Counted from the stretch's first letter, positions 10,796-23,540 are shown. The stretch: DNA of 64,000 nt from Arthrobacter sp. FW306-07-I (GCF_021800405.1 NZ_CP084550.1:2356001-2420000); one strand, 5' to 3'. A program made the numbers and translations. The notes: a model not told the origin generated them from the sequence alone.

Positions 10796-11391
10796 TGTTG
10801 CCTTCCATTATCTGAAAATCGGGCCGTGTCTGCGGGGGCGGTGCGGACTGGTTCGTCCACCCCACCGGCCCCCAGGTCCACGGACGGGGATGGCGCTGTC
10901 ACGCGTGAGCCGACATCCGCTCCCCTGGCTTTCTGCATGTCGATGGCGTGCTGAAGAATACCCGCCGCCGCGACCTGATCAACTACTTTACGGTGCTCCC
11001 TGCTGCTCATGCCAGCTTCGTGCAGGTTCCGGTGGGCCGTGACGCTGCTGAGGCGCTCGTCCACAAGGTTGACGGCAACGGCCAGGCCGCGGCTGGAAAA
11101 TTCAGCAGCCAGCAGCAGCGCATAGTCCGTTGCCATCCTGGCTGAGGCATGTTCCTCACCCTTCATGGTCCTGGGCAGGCCAACGATAACCTGCACAGCC
11201 TCCAGTTCCTCCGCCAGCTTCGCGATGACGCGGATGTCCGAGTTCTTCTTCGCGTTCCGGTCGAGGGTCTTGTAGGGCGTGGCAAGGATCGAGTCCCGGT
11301 CGCAGATGGCGACCCCGACCCGGACGGTGCCGACGTCCACCCCCAGTTTCACGCCCTGGGGGTAGCCGCCGGCAGCAACAGGATTGGTCAT
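10792..11391 (-). CDS. ruvX: RuvX (YqgF) Holliday-junction resolvase-like / rRNA-processing nuclease
   Basis: RNase H-fold nuclease of the YqgF family, linked to pre-16S rRNA maturation in E. coli and to Holliday junction cleavage elsewhere. It has 199 residues from ATG 11391; an upstream extension in frame lies inside alaS and is not conserved. The first metal Asp is in GVDVGTVRVGVA, and GLPRTMKGEE and LVDERLSS are present. A poorly conserved tail of about 40 residues follows the domain. It begins eight bases after the alaS stop with only a weak Shine-Dalgarno. Confidence 0.93.
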   Translation of the reverse strand: MTNPVAAGGYPQGVKLGVDVGTVRVGVAICDRDSILATPYKTLDRNAKKNSDIRVIAKLAEELEAVQVIVGLPRTMKGEEHASARMATDYALLLAAEFSSRGLAVAVNLVDERLSSVTAHRNLHEAGMSSREHRKVVDQVAAAGILQHAIDMQKARGADVGSRVTAPSPSVDLGAGGVDEPVRTAPADTARFSDNGRQQ

Positions 11392-11398
11392 CGGAGGG

Positions 11399-14077
<2,679 letters not shown>

Positions 14078-14204
14078 GAGCTGTTTTCTTACCCTTCTTG
14101 GTCCGCACCGCAGGGCGGCACGGATATTTCGTTCAGGTGGCGGGTTCCCGGATCGGGTTCCTGCCGGTTGTTGACTGGCTGCCGGCGCTATATGCCCTTC
14201 CGGG

Positions 14205-14435
14205 CTAGCGGCGAACAACTTCCGCGGACTCGATGCCCAGGGCGGTCCTCAAGTCGGTTTCGCGTTCATGCATCCCTGCACGCACGGCGTCGGCGAAGTC
14301 GTAAACGCCGTCGGCCAACCGGCCCACTGCACGGTTCAGGCCTTCCGGCCCGAGGCTGGACTGCGCCTGGCTGACTTTACGGAAGGCGATGACGCCAATG
14401 GCCACGCCGATACCCATCCACACAATTCTTTTCAT
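14205..14435 (-). CDS. Small membrane-anchored protein, DUF6167-like
   Basis: A 76-residue protein with an N-terminal hydrophobic helix (MKRIVWMGIGVAIGVIAF) and an amphipathic, charged helical remainder. It sits between a DUF948 gene and alaS, where actinobacteria carry a DUF6167 family gene of unknown function; the assignment is by position and appearance. An ATG at 14435 gives the hydrophobic helix at the extreme N-terminus. The upstream gene ends only 16 bp away, so the two are likely co-transcribed. Confidence 0.75.
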   Translation of the reverse strand: MKRIVWMGIGVAIGVIAFRKVSQAQSSLGPEGLNRAVGRLADGVYDFADAVRAGMHERETDLRTALGIESAEVVRR

Positions 14436-14451
14436 GGTCTTCTTTTCGAAT

Positions 14452-14826
14452 CTAGCGGCTGCGGCGGCCTGCAGCGGGCTTCCGGCGGTTGGCGAAGGCG
14501 CTGCGCACGCCGTAGCTGAACGCGGCAACCTTGATCAACGGGGAACCCACGGTGGCGGCGACCAGCGACGACAGGGCGGAGATGTTGGCGGACGCGTCCG
14601 AGACGTTGGATGAGATCCCGTCCACCTTCTTCAACTGCTGGTTGGTGGTGGAAACAGTTGCGGTGACCTCATCCATCAGTGGCGTGGCGCCGTCGCTGAG
14701 GGAGCGGATGGTAGTCCGCATCTCGTCAAAGACCTTCCCCAGCTTCAGGATGGGGACCGCAAGCAGCAGGACCAGGAGCGCGAACACCCCGGCAGCGATC
14801 AGGCCGGCAATATCGCCACCAGACAT
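14452..14826 (-). CDS. DUF948 domain membrane protein
   Basis: A 124-residue protein with one N-terminal TM helix (about residues 6-28) followed by a long Ser/Thr/Ala-rich helical stretch (VSTTNQQLKKVDGISSNVSDASANISALSS) typical of DUF948, which resembles a methyl-accepting coiled coil, and a basic tail. Function is unknown in the family. It precedes the small DUF6167-like gene by 16 bp and probably forms one transcript with it. Confidence 0.85.
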   Translation of the reverse strand: MSGGDIAGLIAAGVFALLVLLLAVPILKLGKVFDEMRTTIRSLSDGATPLMDEVTATVSTTNQQLKKVDGISSNVSDASANISALSSLVAATVGSPLIKVAAFSYGVRSAFANRRKPAAGRRSR

Positions 14827-14919
14827 AGACGTTCATCTCCTTGAAATTCCGTGGTGGGGCCCCATCCGCGGCATGCACGGAAGGCCCGTTGCGCAGATGT
14901 CCCCCAAGTACCTTACATA

Positions 14920-14955
14920 CAAAGAAGCCCGCGGCGCTTGCCACGGGCTTCTTTG
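14920..14955 (-). terminator. rpsD terminator
   Basis: A 12-bp perfect stem (14920-14931 with 14944-14955) with a 12-nt loop lies 17 bases past the rpsD stop. It is A/T-rich at the base of the stem on both sides. Confidence 0.85.
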
Positions 14956-14971
14956 GATACGCTGCTGGGAT

Positions 14972-15598
14972 TTAGCGTGCGTAGAATTCGACGACGAGCT
15001 GCTCTTCACAGGTCACGGGAATTTCGGAGCGCTTGGGGCGGCGGACCAGGCGTGCCTGCAGGGCCTCCAGCTTGACGTCCAGGTAGGCCGGAACGGCAGG
15101 CAGGACGTCGCGGTGGGCACCGGCTGCGGCAACCTGGAGCGGAACCATGGTTTCGCTGCGGCTGTGGACGTGGACCAGCTGGCCCTCGCCGACGCGGAAC
15201 GACGGACGGTCAACGCGGACGCCGTCAACCATGATGTGGCGGTGCACAACCAGCTGGCGGGCCTGGGCGATGGTGCGGGCGAAGCCGGCACGCAGGACCA
15301 GGGCGTCGAGGCGCATTTCGAGCAGTTCGATGAGGTTTTCACCGGTCAGGCCCTTGGTGCGGCGGGCCTCTTCGAAGGCACGGGTCATCTGTGCTTCGCG
15401 GATGCCGTACTGGGCGCGCAGGCGCTGCTTTTCACGCAGGCGAACGGCGTAGTCGGAGTCCTGCTTCTTGCGGGCACGGCCATGCTCACCGGGGCCGTAC
15501 GGGCGGCGCTCCATGTACTTGGCGGCCTTGGGGGTCAGAGCAATGCCGAGGGACCGCGAGAGGCGGGCCTGACGGCGAGCACGAGTGTTGTTAGCCAC
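14972..15598 (-). CDS. rpsD: 30S ribosomal protein S4
   Basis: Primary 16S rRNA-binding protein that nucleates the 30S body. It has 208 residues. The N-domain starts MANNTRARRQARLSRSLG and has no CxxC pair, so it is the zinc-free form. The S4 RNA-binding domain (about 93-155, MRLDALVLRAGFARTIAQAR) is complete. It is monocistronic, with its own terminator, away from the main ribosomal operons. A leader of about 170 bp precedes it; no convincing promoter was assigned. Confidence 0.97.
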   Translation of the reverse strand: MANNTRARRQARLSRSLGIALTPKAAKYMERRPYGPGEHGRARKKQDSDYAVRLREKQRLRAQYGIREAQMTRAFEEARRTKGLTGENLIELLEMRLDALVLRAGFARTIAQARQLVVHRHIMVDGVRVDRPSFRVGEGQLVHVHSRSETMVPLQVAAAGAHRDVLPAVPAYLDVKLEALQARLVRRPKRSEIPVTCEEQLVVEFYAR

Positions 15599-15767
15599 TT
15601 GTGTCCTTCCAATATCTGCGGTGTGTCAGTGTTACTGGCCTCCACGATGGAGAGCATCGGCCAACCGCTGCCTTTTGCTACTGGGCGCAGGGCATAACCT
15701 GTCCAACGTAAATTGGGGAGATTGTGCGTCCGTGCCTTGCCAGACAAAGAGTCAGCTTACCACGCGA

Positions 15768-17252
15768 TTACTTGCCCCGGACAATCCTCCGCAGCCGCTC
15801 CAGCCGCTGGGCAATGTCCCGTTCCGCACCGTTGCCGGTGGGCTGGTAGTAGTCCCGGCCCACCAGGTCATCCGGCGGGTACTGCTGGGTAGCCACGGCG
15901 TGCGGTGCGTCGTGGGCATACTTGTAGCCCACGCCATGGCCCAGCTGTTTGGAGCCGGGATAGTGCGCGTCACGCAGGTGCGCGGGAATCCCCACGCCCA
16001 GGCCGGCGCGCACATCGGCGATCGCTTTGTTGATGCCCATGTAGGCGGCATTGGACTTTGGTGCGGTGGCCAGGTGGACCACGGCCTCGGCCAGGATGAT
16101 CCGGCCCTCGGGCATGCCAATAAGCTGCACGGCCTGCGCCGCTGCGACGGCCGTCTGGAGGGCGGTGGGGTCGGCCATGCCCACATCCTCCGCTGCGGAG
16201 ATGACAATCCTGCGGGCAACAAACCGCGGGTCCTCCCCCGCCTCGAGCATCCGGGCGAGGTAATGCAGGGCCGCATCCACGTCCGAGCCCCTGATGGATT
16301 TGATGAAGGCGCTGGCCACGTCGTAGTGCTGGTCACCGGCGCGGTCGTAACGGACGGCAGCCGCGTCCAGGGCGCGCTCGGTGTGCCGCAACTCCACAAC
16401 GACGGGCTCCAGGGCGACAGGCGCTTCGGCGGCCGGCCCACCAGGTGCGCCTTCCTCCGCCACGGAACGTTCGACGTCGTCCGCGTCACCGAAAGCGACA
16501 CCCGCCGCGGCTTCCAGTGCCGTGAGCGCCCTGCGGGCGTCCCCGCCCGAGAGCCGGACCAGGTGCTCCAGCGCCTCGTCGCTGAGCCGGACCTTGCCGC
16601 CCAGCCCCCGCGGATCCTCCACGGCGCGCACCAGCAGGCCCTCGATGTCCGCGTCGGTCAGGGGTTTGAGCGTGAGGAGCAGCGAGCGGGAGAGCAGCGG
16701 CGAGACCACCGAGAAGGAAGGGTTCTCGGTGGTGGCAGCCACGAGGACCACCCAGCGGTTTTCGACACCGGGCAGCAGGGCGTCCTGCTGGGCTTTGTTG
16801 AAGCGGTGGATCTCGTCCAGGAACAGCACCGTGGTGGTCTTGTACAGGTCCCGCGCGGTGAGGGCGTCGTCCATGACGCGGCGGACATCCTTGACGCCCG
16901 CAGTGATGGCGGACAGTTCCACGAACTTGCGGCCGGGACCGCGGGCAATGACGTGCGCGAGCGTGGTCTTGCCGGTACCAGGCGGACCCCAAAGGATCAG
17001 GGAACTGGGTCCGGCCGGACCGGCTGCGTCGGCGCCTGCCCCGGCTGCCAGTTGGCGCAGCGGCGAGCCCTGGCCGAGCAGGTGCTGCTGGCCCACCACC
17101 TCATCGAGGGTGCGGGGCCGCATCCTTACGGCGAGGGGGCTGCGGGGCGAGCCCTGGCCGCGCGCACTGTTGCCCCGGGAACCGTTGCCTGCCCCGGCGA
17201 CGGGACCCTCGTCGTCGTCATGTTCTGGCCCGTTGCCGAAGAGATCATCCAC
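15768..17252 (-). CDS. rarA: Replication-associated recombination protein A (RarA/MgsA)
   Basis: AAA+ clamp-loader-like ATPase acting at stalled replication forks with SSB. It has 494 residues from GTG 17252. An acidic N-tail (1-38) precedes the ATPase: Walker A GPPGTGKT (89-96), Walker B FLDEIHR (144-150), sensor ATTENPS, then the RarA-type tetramerisation C-domain with MGINKAI and the final [10 protein letters not shown] region. Its divergent neighbour, 53 bp away, is the acVLRF1 gene. Confidence 0.95.
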   Translation of the reverse strand: MDDLFGNGPEHDDDEGPVAGAGNGSRGNSARGQGSPRSPLAVRMRPRTLDEVVGQQHLLGQGSPLRQLAAGAGADAAGPAGPSSLILWGPPGTGKTTLAHVIARGPGRKFVELSAITAGVKDVRRVMDDALTARDLYKTTTVLFLDEIHRFNKAQQDALLPGVENRWVVLVAATTENPSFSVVSPLLSRSLLLTLKPLTDADIEGLLVRAVEDPRGLGGKVRLSDEALEHLVRLSGGDARRALTALEAAAGVAFGDADDVERSVAEEGAPGGPAAEAPVALEPVVVELRHTERALDAAAVRYDRAGDQHYDVASAFIKSIRGSDVDAALHYLARMLEAGEDPRFVARRIVISAAEDVGMADPTALQTAVAAAQAVQLIGMPEGRIILAEAVVHLATAPKSNAAYMGINKAIADVRAGLGVGIPAHLRDAHYPGSKQLGHGVGYKYAHDAPHAVATQQYPPDDLVGRDYYQPTGNGAERDIAQRLERLRRIVRGK

Positions 17253-17305
17253 ATAGATAGGCTACTTCCAGTCAACCGCTGCTTTCTCCGCCCCAAGGAT
17301 GCCCC

Positions 17306-17974
17306 ATGCCTTCCCCTGCTTCTGCCGGCGGACCGCCCTCCGTCCGGACCGCCTTCGTCCCAGGCGCCCGGCTGGCGGGCTGGGCTGAACGGTTCGGCGC
17401 CTCGCACGGCGGATACCGGCTGCAGGATGACGACGACGGCCTCCGCCTTGTGGCGGCCGATGGCACCGTAGCCCTCCTCCAGGCGCCGTGGCCGGCAGAT
17501 GGGCGGCCGGGTCGCGGCGCCGGCCCGCTGGAGCGGCTGGCCGCACTTGCCTCCCAGCCCCGCCGGCTGGGACTGCTGCTGGTCCGGCGGGGCGGCTACG
17601 GCGTCGGGGTGGCAAGCGAAGGTACGCTGCTCGCGTCAAAAGCGGGAACCCGGTACGTCCAGTCGCGCACGGCCGCCGGCGGCCAGTCCCAGCAGCGCTT
17701 TGCCCGCCGGCGCTCCAACCAGGCTGATGCCCTGGTGGTTGCCGTGGCGGAACAGGCAGGGCTGGTCTTCGCCGGGCATGCCTTCGAATATCTCGTGCCG
17801 GGCGGCGACAGGACACTGGCGGACCTGGTCCTCGCCGAACCAGTTCTCCGGGACTATGCGCAGCTCCCCCGCCTCGCATACCTCGACGTGCCGGAACCCA
17901 GGGCCGCCGTGGTAAAGAAGGCCGCAGCCGACGCCTGCGCGGTGCGGATCACCGTAGCGGATCCGCCCGGGTAG
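17306..17974 (+). CDS. acVLRF1: Vms1-like peptidyl-tRNA hydrolase / release factor
   Basis: A 222-residue protein matching the actinobacterial Vms1-like release factor 1 family, which frees nascent chains from tRNA on stalled 50S subunits. The diagnostic segment is TAAGGQSQQRFARRRSNQ: AGGQSQQRF (124-132) carries the catalytic Gln loop with a basic RRR stretch after it. The fold is eRF1 domain 2-like; no other domain is attached. It lies back to back with rarA and 20 bp from the convergent GNAT gene, so it appears to have its own promoter. Function is inferred from the family. Confidence 0.85.
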   Translation: MPSPASAGGPPSVRTAFVPGARLAGWAERFGASHGGYRLQDDDDGLRLVAADGTVALLQAPWPADGRPGRGAGPLERLAALASQPRRLGLLLVRRGGYGVGVASEGTLLASKAGTRYVQSRTAAGGQSQQRFARRRSNQADALVVAVAEQAGLVFAGHAFEYLVPGGDRTLADLVLAEPVLRDYAQLPRLAYLDVPEPRAAVVKKAAADACAVRITVADPPG

Positions 17975-17994
17975 AGTGCTTCGGCCATGACGGT

Positions 17995-18819
17995 TCAGCA
18001 GCCGGTGGCCGCCCGGCGGGGCCGTTCCTGCCGGTACAGGTAGCGGCCGGCTTCCTTGAACCCGGCCTTGGCGTACAACTCCTGCGCGCCGTGGTTCGCC
18101 GCAGTCACCAGCAGCCAGAAGCCCGTCACGCCCCGGCTGTTGCCGGCCTGCAGCAGGGAGTCGAGGACCGCTGCCGCGAACCCGCGGCGACGCGCTTCCG
18201 GCAGGGTGGCCATGCAGTACAGGCCACCCAAGTGGCTGCCGGTGGGAAGCGCAAGGCGCCCGACGGCGGCCGGCCGGCCCCCGTCGTCCCGCACCAGGGC
18301 ATAGACGGAGGGGCAGCCTTCAAGGATTTTTTGGACGACGGCCATGGCGTCCTCCCCGCCGCGGCCGTCCACCTGCCACCAGACCCGCAGCCAGTCCTTC
18401 GATGGCTTCGGTGAGAGTTCAACAGCCGGAGTGCCCGGCTCGGCTGCAGGAGCGGGGACGTGCAGGGCGCTGCGGGTCATGACCATGGTCTCGGACTGGC
18501 GGGTGAAGCCCTCCGCATCAAGAAGTCCGTGCAGCGCGGCCGCATCCGGGCCCTCAAACAATTGGAAGATGACCGGAAGCCGGCGGCTGCGGTACCAGGA
18601 CCGAGCCCGGCGGAGCAGCGCGGGAAGCTCTTCGCCCAGGTGCTGCGCGGCGTCCCGCGGCCAGATGGAGTTGGCCCGCTGCGTGACACCTTCCGCCGCC
18701 CGGAGGATCCAGCCGCCGGCAGCGTCCTGTTCCAGGGCGGGCCAGGCGGCGTCCATGGCGGATTCGAGGGCGGTAGTTTCAATATTCGGGGGTGGGGGCT
18801 GCATATCGCCTACGGCCAC
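17995..18819 (-). CDS. GNAT-family N-acetyltransferase
   Basis: A 274-residue protein with a C-terminal GNAT domain. The acetyl-CoA pyrophosphate loop is in MATLPEARRRGFAAAVLDSLL (about 203-223), and the late AANHGAQELYAKAGFKE is the motif B-like helix. The N-terminal half (WPALEQDAAGGWILRAAEGVTQRANSIWP) resembles a second, degenerate GNAT lobe. Start GTG 18819 has AAGGAAA upstream. The substrate is unknown. It follows aspS on the same strand but a strong hairpin separates them. Confidence 0.88.
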   Translation of the reverse strand: MAVGDMQPPPPNIETTALESAMDAAWPALEQDAAGGWILRAAEGVTQRANSIWPRDAAQHLGEELPALLRRARSWYRSRRLPVIFQLFEGPDAAALHGLLDAEGFTRQSETMVMTRSALHVPAPAAEPGTPAVELSPKPSKDWLRVWWQVDGRGGEDAMAVVQKILEGCPSVYALVRDDGGRPAAVGRLALPTGSHLGGLYCMATLPEARRRGFAAAVLDSLLQAGNSRGVTGFWLLVTAANHGAQELYAKAGFKEAGRYLYRQERPRRAATGC

Positions 18820-18836
18820 GAGGTTTCCTTCCTTAA

Positions 18837-18876
18837 CAGCAGGAGGCTCCCCGGCGGACCGGAGAACCTCCTGCTG
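18837..18876 (-). terminator. aspS terminator hairpin
   Basis: A 10-bp outer stem (CAGCAGGAGG with CCTCCTGCTG) with an inner CTCC/GGAG stem lies 24 bp beyond the aspS stop. The following U content is low, so efficiency is uncertain. Confidence 0.6.
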
Positions 18877-18900
18877 CGTTGCGGCCCCAGGCCGCGGGTA

Positions 18901-20700
18901 CTACTGCTGGTCTTCGGGCTTCTTTTTCTCTTCCGGCTTTTTGGCCTCCGGCTTGAAGTCCACGCCTGCTTCCTTGCGCTGCTGCGGCGTAATGGGGGCC
19001 GGGGCCTCGGTGAGGGGGTCGTGGCCGCCGCCGGACTTGGGGAAGGCGATGACGTCGCGGATCGACTCCACCCCGGCCAGCAGCGAGACAACACGGTCCC
19101 AGCCGAACGCGATGCCGCCGTGCGGAGGCGCGCCGTACTTGAAACCTTCGAGCAGGAAGCCGAACTTGGTCTGCGCGTCCTCCTTGTCCAGGCCCATCAG
19201 CTCAAAGACCCGCTCCTGCACTTCACGCTGGTGGATACGGATGGAGCCACCGCCGATTTCGTTGCCGTTGCAGACGATGTCGTAGGCGTAGGACAGTGCC
19301 GACTCCGGGTCCTTGTCGAAGGTATCCAGGAATTCCGGCTTGGGCGAGGTGAACGCGTGGTGGACAGCCGTCCACTGCCCTCCGCCGACAGCCACATCAC
19401 CAGAGGCGACTGCGGCGGCGGCGGGCTCGAACATCGGGGCGTCCACTACCCAGCAGAACGCCCAGTCGGTGGGGTCGATCAGGCCGGTGCGGTGGCCGAT
19501 CTCCACGCGGGCAGCACCCAGGAGGGCCCGCGACGGGGTCTTCTCGCCTGCGGCGAAGAAGATGCAGTCGCCCGGTTTGGCGCCAACCGCATCGGCCAGG
19601 CCGGCGCGCTCGGTGTCCGTGAGGTTCTTGGCCACAGGACCGGTGAGTTCGCCGTCCTCCTTGTACAGCACGTAGGCCAGGCCCTTGGCGCCGCGCTGCT
19701 TGGCCCATTCCTGCCAGGCGTCCAGGGTGCGGCGCGGCTGCGAGGCGCCGCCGGGCATCACCACGGCGCCGACGTACGGCGCCTTGAACACCCCAAAGCT
19801 GGTGTCCTTGAAGAACTCAGTCAACTCGGTGAGCTCCTGGCCGAACCGAAGGTCCGGCTTGTCCGAGCCGAACCGTGCCATGGCATCGGCGTAGGTAATC
19901 CGCTGGATGGGCGTGGGGATGTCGACACCGATGAGCTGCCATACGGCCTTGACGATGTTTTCGCCCATCCGGATGATGTCGTCCTGGTCCACGAAGCTGG
20001 CCTCGATGTCCAGCTGGGTGAATTCCGGCTGCCGGTCCGCGCGGAAGTCTTCGTCACGGTAGCAGCGGGCAATCTGGTAGTACTTCTCGAAGCCGCCCAC
20101 CTGCAGCAGCTGCTTGAAAAGCTGCGGTGACTGCGGAAGGGCGTACCAGGAACCCGGGGCCAGGCGTGCCGGAACCAGGAAGTCGCGGGCGCCTTCCGGC
20201 GTCGAGCGCGTCAGCGTGGGCGTCTCGATCTCAACGTAGCCCTCTTGGTGGAGCAGCTCGCGCGCCACCCGGTTGGCCTCTGACCGCAGGCGCAGGTTGC
20301 GGCTGGGGCCGGGGCGGCGCAGGTCCAGGTAGCGGTGCTTCAGGCGGGCTTCCTCGCCGACCTCCACATGCTCGTCAATCTGGAACGGCAGCGGGTCCGA
20401 GGTGTTGAGGATGGTGACGTCCTCGGCGATGACCTCGATTTCGCCTGTGGCCAGCGCAGGGTTCTCGTTGCCCTCCGGTCGCCGGGACACCGTGCCCTTG
20501 ATTTGCAGGACGTACTCGTTGCGCAGCCCGTGGAACACTTCTTCCTCACGGACAACCACCTGCGCCACGCCTGAAGCGTCGCGCAGGTCCACGAATGCCA
20601 CACCACCGTGATCACGACGGCGGGCCACCCAGCCGGCCAGGGTTACGGTCTGTCCAATGTGCTCGGAGCGAAGGGATCCGAGGTCATGTGTGCGCAGCAC
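18901..20700 (-). CDS. aspS: Aspartyl-tRNA synthetase
   Basis: Class IIb synthetase for tRNA-Asp (possibly also tRNA-Asn). It has 599 residues from GTG 20700. An N-terminal OB fold ([19 protein letters not shown]) is followed by the catalytic core with motif 2 [19 protein letters not shown], a bacterial GAD insertion and motif 3 [13 protein letters not shown]. The last 25 residues are a Lys/Glu-rich tail. Whether it is discriminating cannot be read by eye; presence of gatCAB elsewhere would decide. Confidence 0.97.
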   Translation of the reverse strand: MLRTHDLGSLRSEHIGQTVTLAGWVARRRDHGGVAFVDLRDASGVAQVVVREEEVFHGLRNEYVLQIKGTVSRRPEGNENPALATGEIEVIAEDVTILNTSDPLPFQIDEHVEVGEEARLKHRYLDLRRPGPSRNLRLRSEANRVARELLHQEGYVEIETPTLTRSTPEGARDFLVPARLAPGSWYALPQSPQLFKQLLQVGGFEKYYQIARCYRDEDFRADRQPEFTQLDIEASFVDQDDIIRMGENIVKAVWQLIGVDIPTPIQRITYADAMARFGSDKPDLRFGQELTELTEFFKDTSFGVFKAPYVGAVVMPGGASQPRRTLDAWQEWAKQRGAKGLAYVLYKEDGELTGPVAKNLTDTERAGLADAVGAKPGDCIFFAAGEKTPSRALLGAARVEIGHRTGLIDPTDWAFCWVVDAPMFEPAAAAVASGDVAVGGGQWTAVHHAFTSPKPEFLDTFDKDPESALSYAYDIVCNGNEIGGGSIRIHQREVQERVFELMGLDKEDAQTKFGFLLEGFKYGAPPHGGIAFGWDRVVSLLAGVESIRDVIAFPKSGGGHDPLTEAPAPITPQQRKEAGVDFKPEAKKPEEKKKPEDQQ

Positions 20701-20797
20701 AGCACGCCTTTCTGCGGGAAAACAGGGGGAAGTTCAATATGATCGTTGCGGGAACGATCCCGTCCGAGTTTACCCGCTGGAAAGGGACTGCCGCCGC

Positions 20798-22051
20798 ATG
20801 AGCGAACCACAGCAGCTGCAGCGCCGGCTGGGGACCTTTGATGCCACCGCCATTGGCCTTGGTTCCATGCTGGGTGCAGGCGTGTTCGTGGTGTTCGCCC
20901 CGGCCGCCGCCCTGGCAGGGAACCTGCTGGTCCTGGCCGTGGTGGTCGCCGGCGTCGTTGCGTACTGCAACGCGGTGGCCTCCGCAGCCCTCGCCGCAAA
21001 GTATCCCACCAGTGGCGGAACATACGTTTATGGCCGCAAGCAACTGGGCGAATGGCCCGGCTTCCTGGCCGGCTGGGGTTTTGTCACGGGCAAGACCGCC
21101 TCCTGCGCCGCCATGGCGTTGACGTTCGGCAGTTACGTGGCCCCGGCTATTGCTGTTCCGGTGGCCATCGCCGCCGTCGTGGTGCTGACCGGCGTCAACC
21201 TGCTGGGCATCACCAGGACCGCCCTGCTGACCCGGATCCTGCTGTGCATGGTCCTGGCAACACTGGTCTTCGTTGCCGTCGCAGCAGTGCTGGGGCCGCA
21301 CCCTGCGACGGAAACGGCAGGGGCTCCGTCCGCAGGTGCGGCCGGCGTGCTGCCCGCCGCCGGACTGATGTTCTTCGCCTTCGCCGGCTACGCCAGGATC
21401 GCCACCCTGGGCGAAGAGGTGCGGAACCCGGCCCGGGCCATACCGCGGGCCATTCTCGCGGCCCTGGCGGCCGCGTTTGCCATTTACCTGGTGCTGGCGC
21501 TGCTCCTGCAGGCCCACCTCGGTGACCGGCTTGCCGCCACCCGGACACCCCTGCTGGACGCGGTGTTGGAATCAGGCCTGGCCGCGGGTGCGCCGCTGGT
21601 GCAGGCCGGAGCGGCGGCCGCATGCCTGGGCGCCCTTCTCGCACTTATCACGGGGGTGGGCAGGACAACGCTGGCCATGGCGAGGGAACGGGATCTTCCC
21701 GGACCATTGGCGAAGGTGGGCGGCAGCCACACCGTTCCGTTCGTCGCGGAACTGGCCGTGGCCGCCGTCGTCATCCTGCTCCTGCTGACCACTGACGTGA
21801 TGACCGTGGTGGGCTTCTCAAGCTTCGGTGTACTGGTCTACTACGCGATAGCGAACGCCTCCGCCTTCACGCTCGCGGCACACCCCGGGTACGCTCCACG
21901 CTGGCTCAACGCTGTCGGGTTCCTAGGGTGCGTCGTACTCGCCTTCACGCTGCCGGCAGCGTCCCTCCTGACCATGGCGGTGGTCCTGGCGGCAGGGGTG
22001 GCCGGACGGTGGCTGGTGCTTCGCTTCCGGCAGCACCAGCCCCAGGCGTAG
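20798..22051 (+). CDS. APC-superfamily amino acid permease
   Basis: A 417-residue integral membrane protein with about 12 hydrophobic helices. TM1 contains IGLGSMLGAGVFVVFAP, the unwound GxG substrate/ion motif of APC transporters; TM6 region LMFFAFAGYARIATLGEEVRNP is also typical. The start ATG 20798 has AAAGGGA upstream, and the frame upstream is unconserved. Likely an amino acid or polyamine proton symporter or antiporter; specificity cannot be assigned. It is divergent from aspS and convergent with hisS. Confidence 0.9.
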   Translation: MSEPQQLQRRLGTFDATAIGLGSMLGAGVFVVFAPAAALAGNLLVLAVVVAGVVAYCNAVASAALAAKYPTSGGTYVYGRKQLGEWPGFLAGWGFVTGKTASCAAMALTFGSYVAPAIAVPVAIAAVVVLTGVNLLGITRTALLTRILLCMVLATLVFVAVAAVLGPHPATETAGAPSAGAAGVLPAAGLMFFAFAGYARIATLGEEVRNPARAIPRAILAALAAAFAIYLVLALLLQAHLGDRLAATRTPLLDAVLESGLAAGAPLVQAGAAAACLGALLALITGVGRTTLAMARERDLPGPLAKVGGSHTVPFVAELAVAAVVILLLLTTDVMTVVGFSSFGVLVYYAIANASAFTLAAHPGYAPRWLNAVGFLGCVVLAFTLPAASLLTMAVVLAAGVAGRWLVLRFRQHQPQA

Positions 22052-22079
22052 GTACCAGCCCCCGCCTTAGGTTCCCGGG

Positions 22080-23450
22080 CTACACCGAAGCCGGTGCAGT
22101 CGCGGTCGTTTCAACCTGCACGGTCAGGTCCTCCAGCGGCGGCATCCAGGTTTCGGGAGCGGCCAGCACCTGCTCGCCGGTGCGGATGTCCTTGACCTGG
22201 TGGGTGCCGTCCTCGTCGGTGAACCAGACGAAGGGGATCCCCCGCTTGTCCGCGAACTTGATCTGCTTGCCGAACTTGTCCGCCTTCGCCGCAACCTCGG
22301 TGGGGATCCCCCGGCTGCGCAGCAGGGCGGCAACGTCCTGGGCCGCTCCCCAGCTGTCATCCTGGTTCAGGGCCACCAGGACGGCGGTGGGAACCGAACG
22401 GGAAGCCTTGGCCAGGTCCTGGCTCAGGATCCGGGACACCAGGCGGGTGACACCGATGGAGAGGCCGACGCCCGGGAACTTGCGGTTTCCCTTCGATGCC
22501 AAGGCGTCGTAACGGCCGCCGGAGCAGATCGAGCCCAGCTGTTCGTGGCCCACCAGCACCGTTTCCACCACCGTGCCCGTGTAGTAGTCCAGGCCGCGGG
22601 CAATACTGAGATCCGCCAGGACCTTGCCCGGGGCCCGCTGGACGGCGGCATCGATGACCTGCTCCAGTTCGTCCAGGCCTTCATCCAGCAGTTCGTTGCT
22701 GACGCCCAAGGCCCGGACCTGGGCCACGAAGGAGGTGTCCTCGGTGCGAATGGCCGCCAGCTGCAGGGCCTTGGCCGCCTGTTCGTCGGACGCGCCGAGT
22801 TCGCTCTTCAACAGTTCGGCCACCTTGGCGGGGCCCACCTTTTCGAGCTTGTCGATGCTGCGCAGCACGCCTGCGGTGTCTTCCAGTCCAATGCCGCGAT
22901 AGAACCCTTCAGCCAGCTTGCGGTTATTGATGCGCAGGCGGAAGTCGGGGATGGGCAGGGCGCTGAGTGCCTCGGCGATGACCAGCGCGATCTCGACGTC
23001 ATAGCGGAACGGAAGCTCGCCGTCGCCCACCACGTCAATGTCCGCCTGGGTGAACTCGCGGGCCCGTCCTTCCTGGGGCCGTTCCCCGCGCCACACCTTC
23101 TGGATCTGGTAACGGCGGAACGGGAAAGACAAATAGCCCGCGTTCTCCACGACATACCGGGCGAAGGGAACCGTCAGGTCAAAGTGCAGGGCAAGTGCGT
23201 GCGGGTCGGCCTTTCCGCCTTTGACGGGGTTCTCGCTCTCATCCTCCTGCAGCCGGCTCAGGCCGTACACTTCCTTGTCGATCTCCCCCTTGCGGAGCAG
23301 TTGGCCCACCGTCTCCACCGCTCGGGTCTCGATCGAGCCGAAACCGTGGAGCTCAAAAACCCGGCGCAGGGTATCGAGCACATGCAGCTCCACCAGCCGT
23401 TCCTCGGGAAGCCACTCGGGGAATCCGGACAGGGAGGCGGTGCGTGCCAT
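22080..23450 (-). CDS. hisS: Histidyl-tRNA synthetase
   Basis: Class II synthetase for tRNA-His. It has 456 residues from ATG 23450 (MARTASLSGFPEWLPEE), with AAGGAGA upstream. Motif 2 RPQEGRAREFTQADIDVVG, the HisRS-specific GLDYYTGTVVE and SGGRYDAL, and a C-terminal anticodon-binding domain are complete. It carries the GFPEWLPEERL extension seen in one branch of bacterial HisRS. It is divergent from the cyclophilin gene across 229 bp. Confidence 0.96.
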   Translation of the reverse strand: MARTASLSGFPEWLPEERLVELHVLDTLRRVFELHGFGSIETRAVETVGQLLRKGEIDKEVYGLSRLQEDESENPVKGGKADPHALALHFDLTVPFARYVVENAGYLSFPFRRYQIQKVWRGERPQEGRAREFTQADIDVVGDGELPFRYDVEIALVIAEALSALPIPDFRLRINNRKLAEGFYRGIGLEDTAGVLRSIDKLEKVGPAKVAELLKSELGASDEQAAKALQLAAIRTEDTSFVAQVRALGVSNELLDEGLDELEQVIDAAVQRAPGKVLADLSIARGLDYYTGTVVETVLVGHEQLGSICSGGRYDALASKGNRKFPGVGLSIGVTRLVSRILSQDLAKASRSVPTAVLVALNQDDSWGAAQDVAALLRSRGIPTEVAAKADKFGKQIKFADKRGIPFVWFTDEDGTHQVKDIRTGEQVLAAPETWMPPLEDLTVQVETTATAPASV

Positions 23451-23540
23451 GGGGAAGGTTCTCCTTAGGAATGGAAGGTGCGCCGGAACTGCCGGCCCGC
23501 GCCCGTTAAGACGGCATGCGGCGGCAGCACAGCCAGCCAT

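Noticed and set aside
15599..15767. Promoter for rpsD.
   Set aside because: Several hexamers resemble -35 or -10 elements, but none has both a good match and 16-18 bp spacing.
18781..18900. Possible promoter for the GNAT gene beyond the aspS hairpin.
   Set aside because: I saw only a ribosome site; no convincing -35/-10 pair could be defended.
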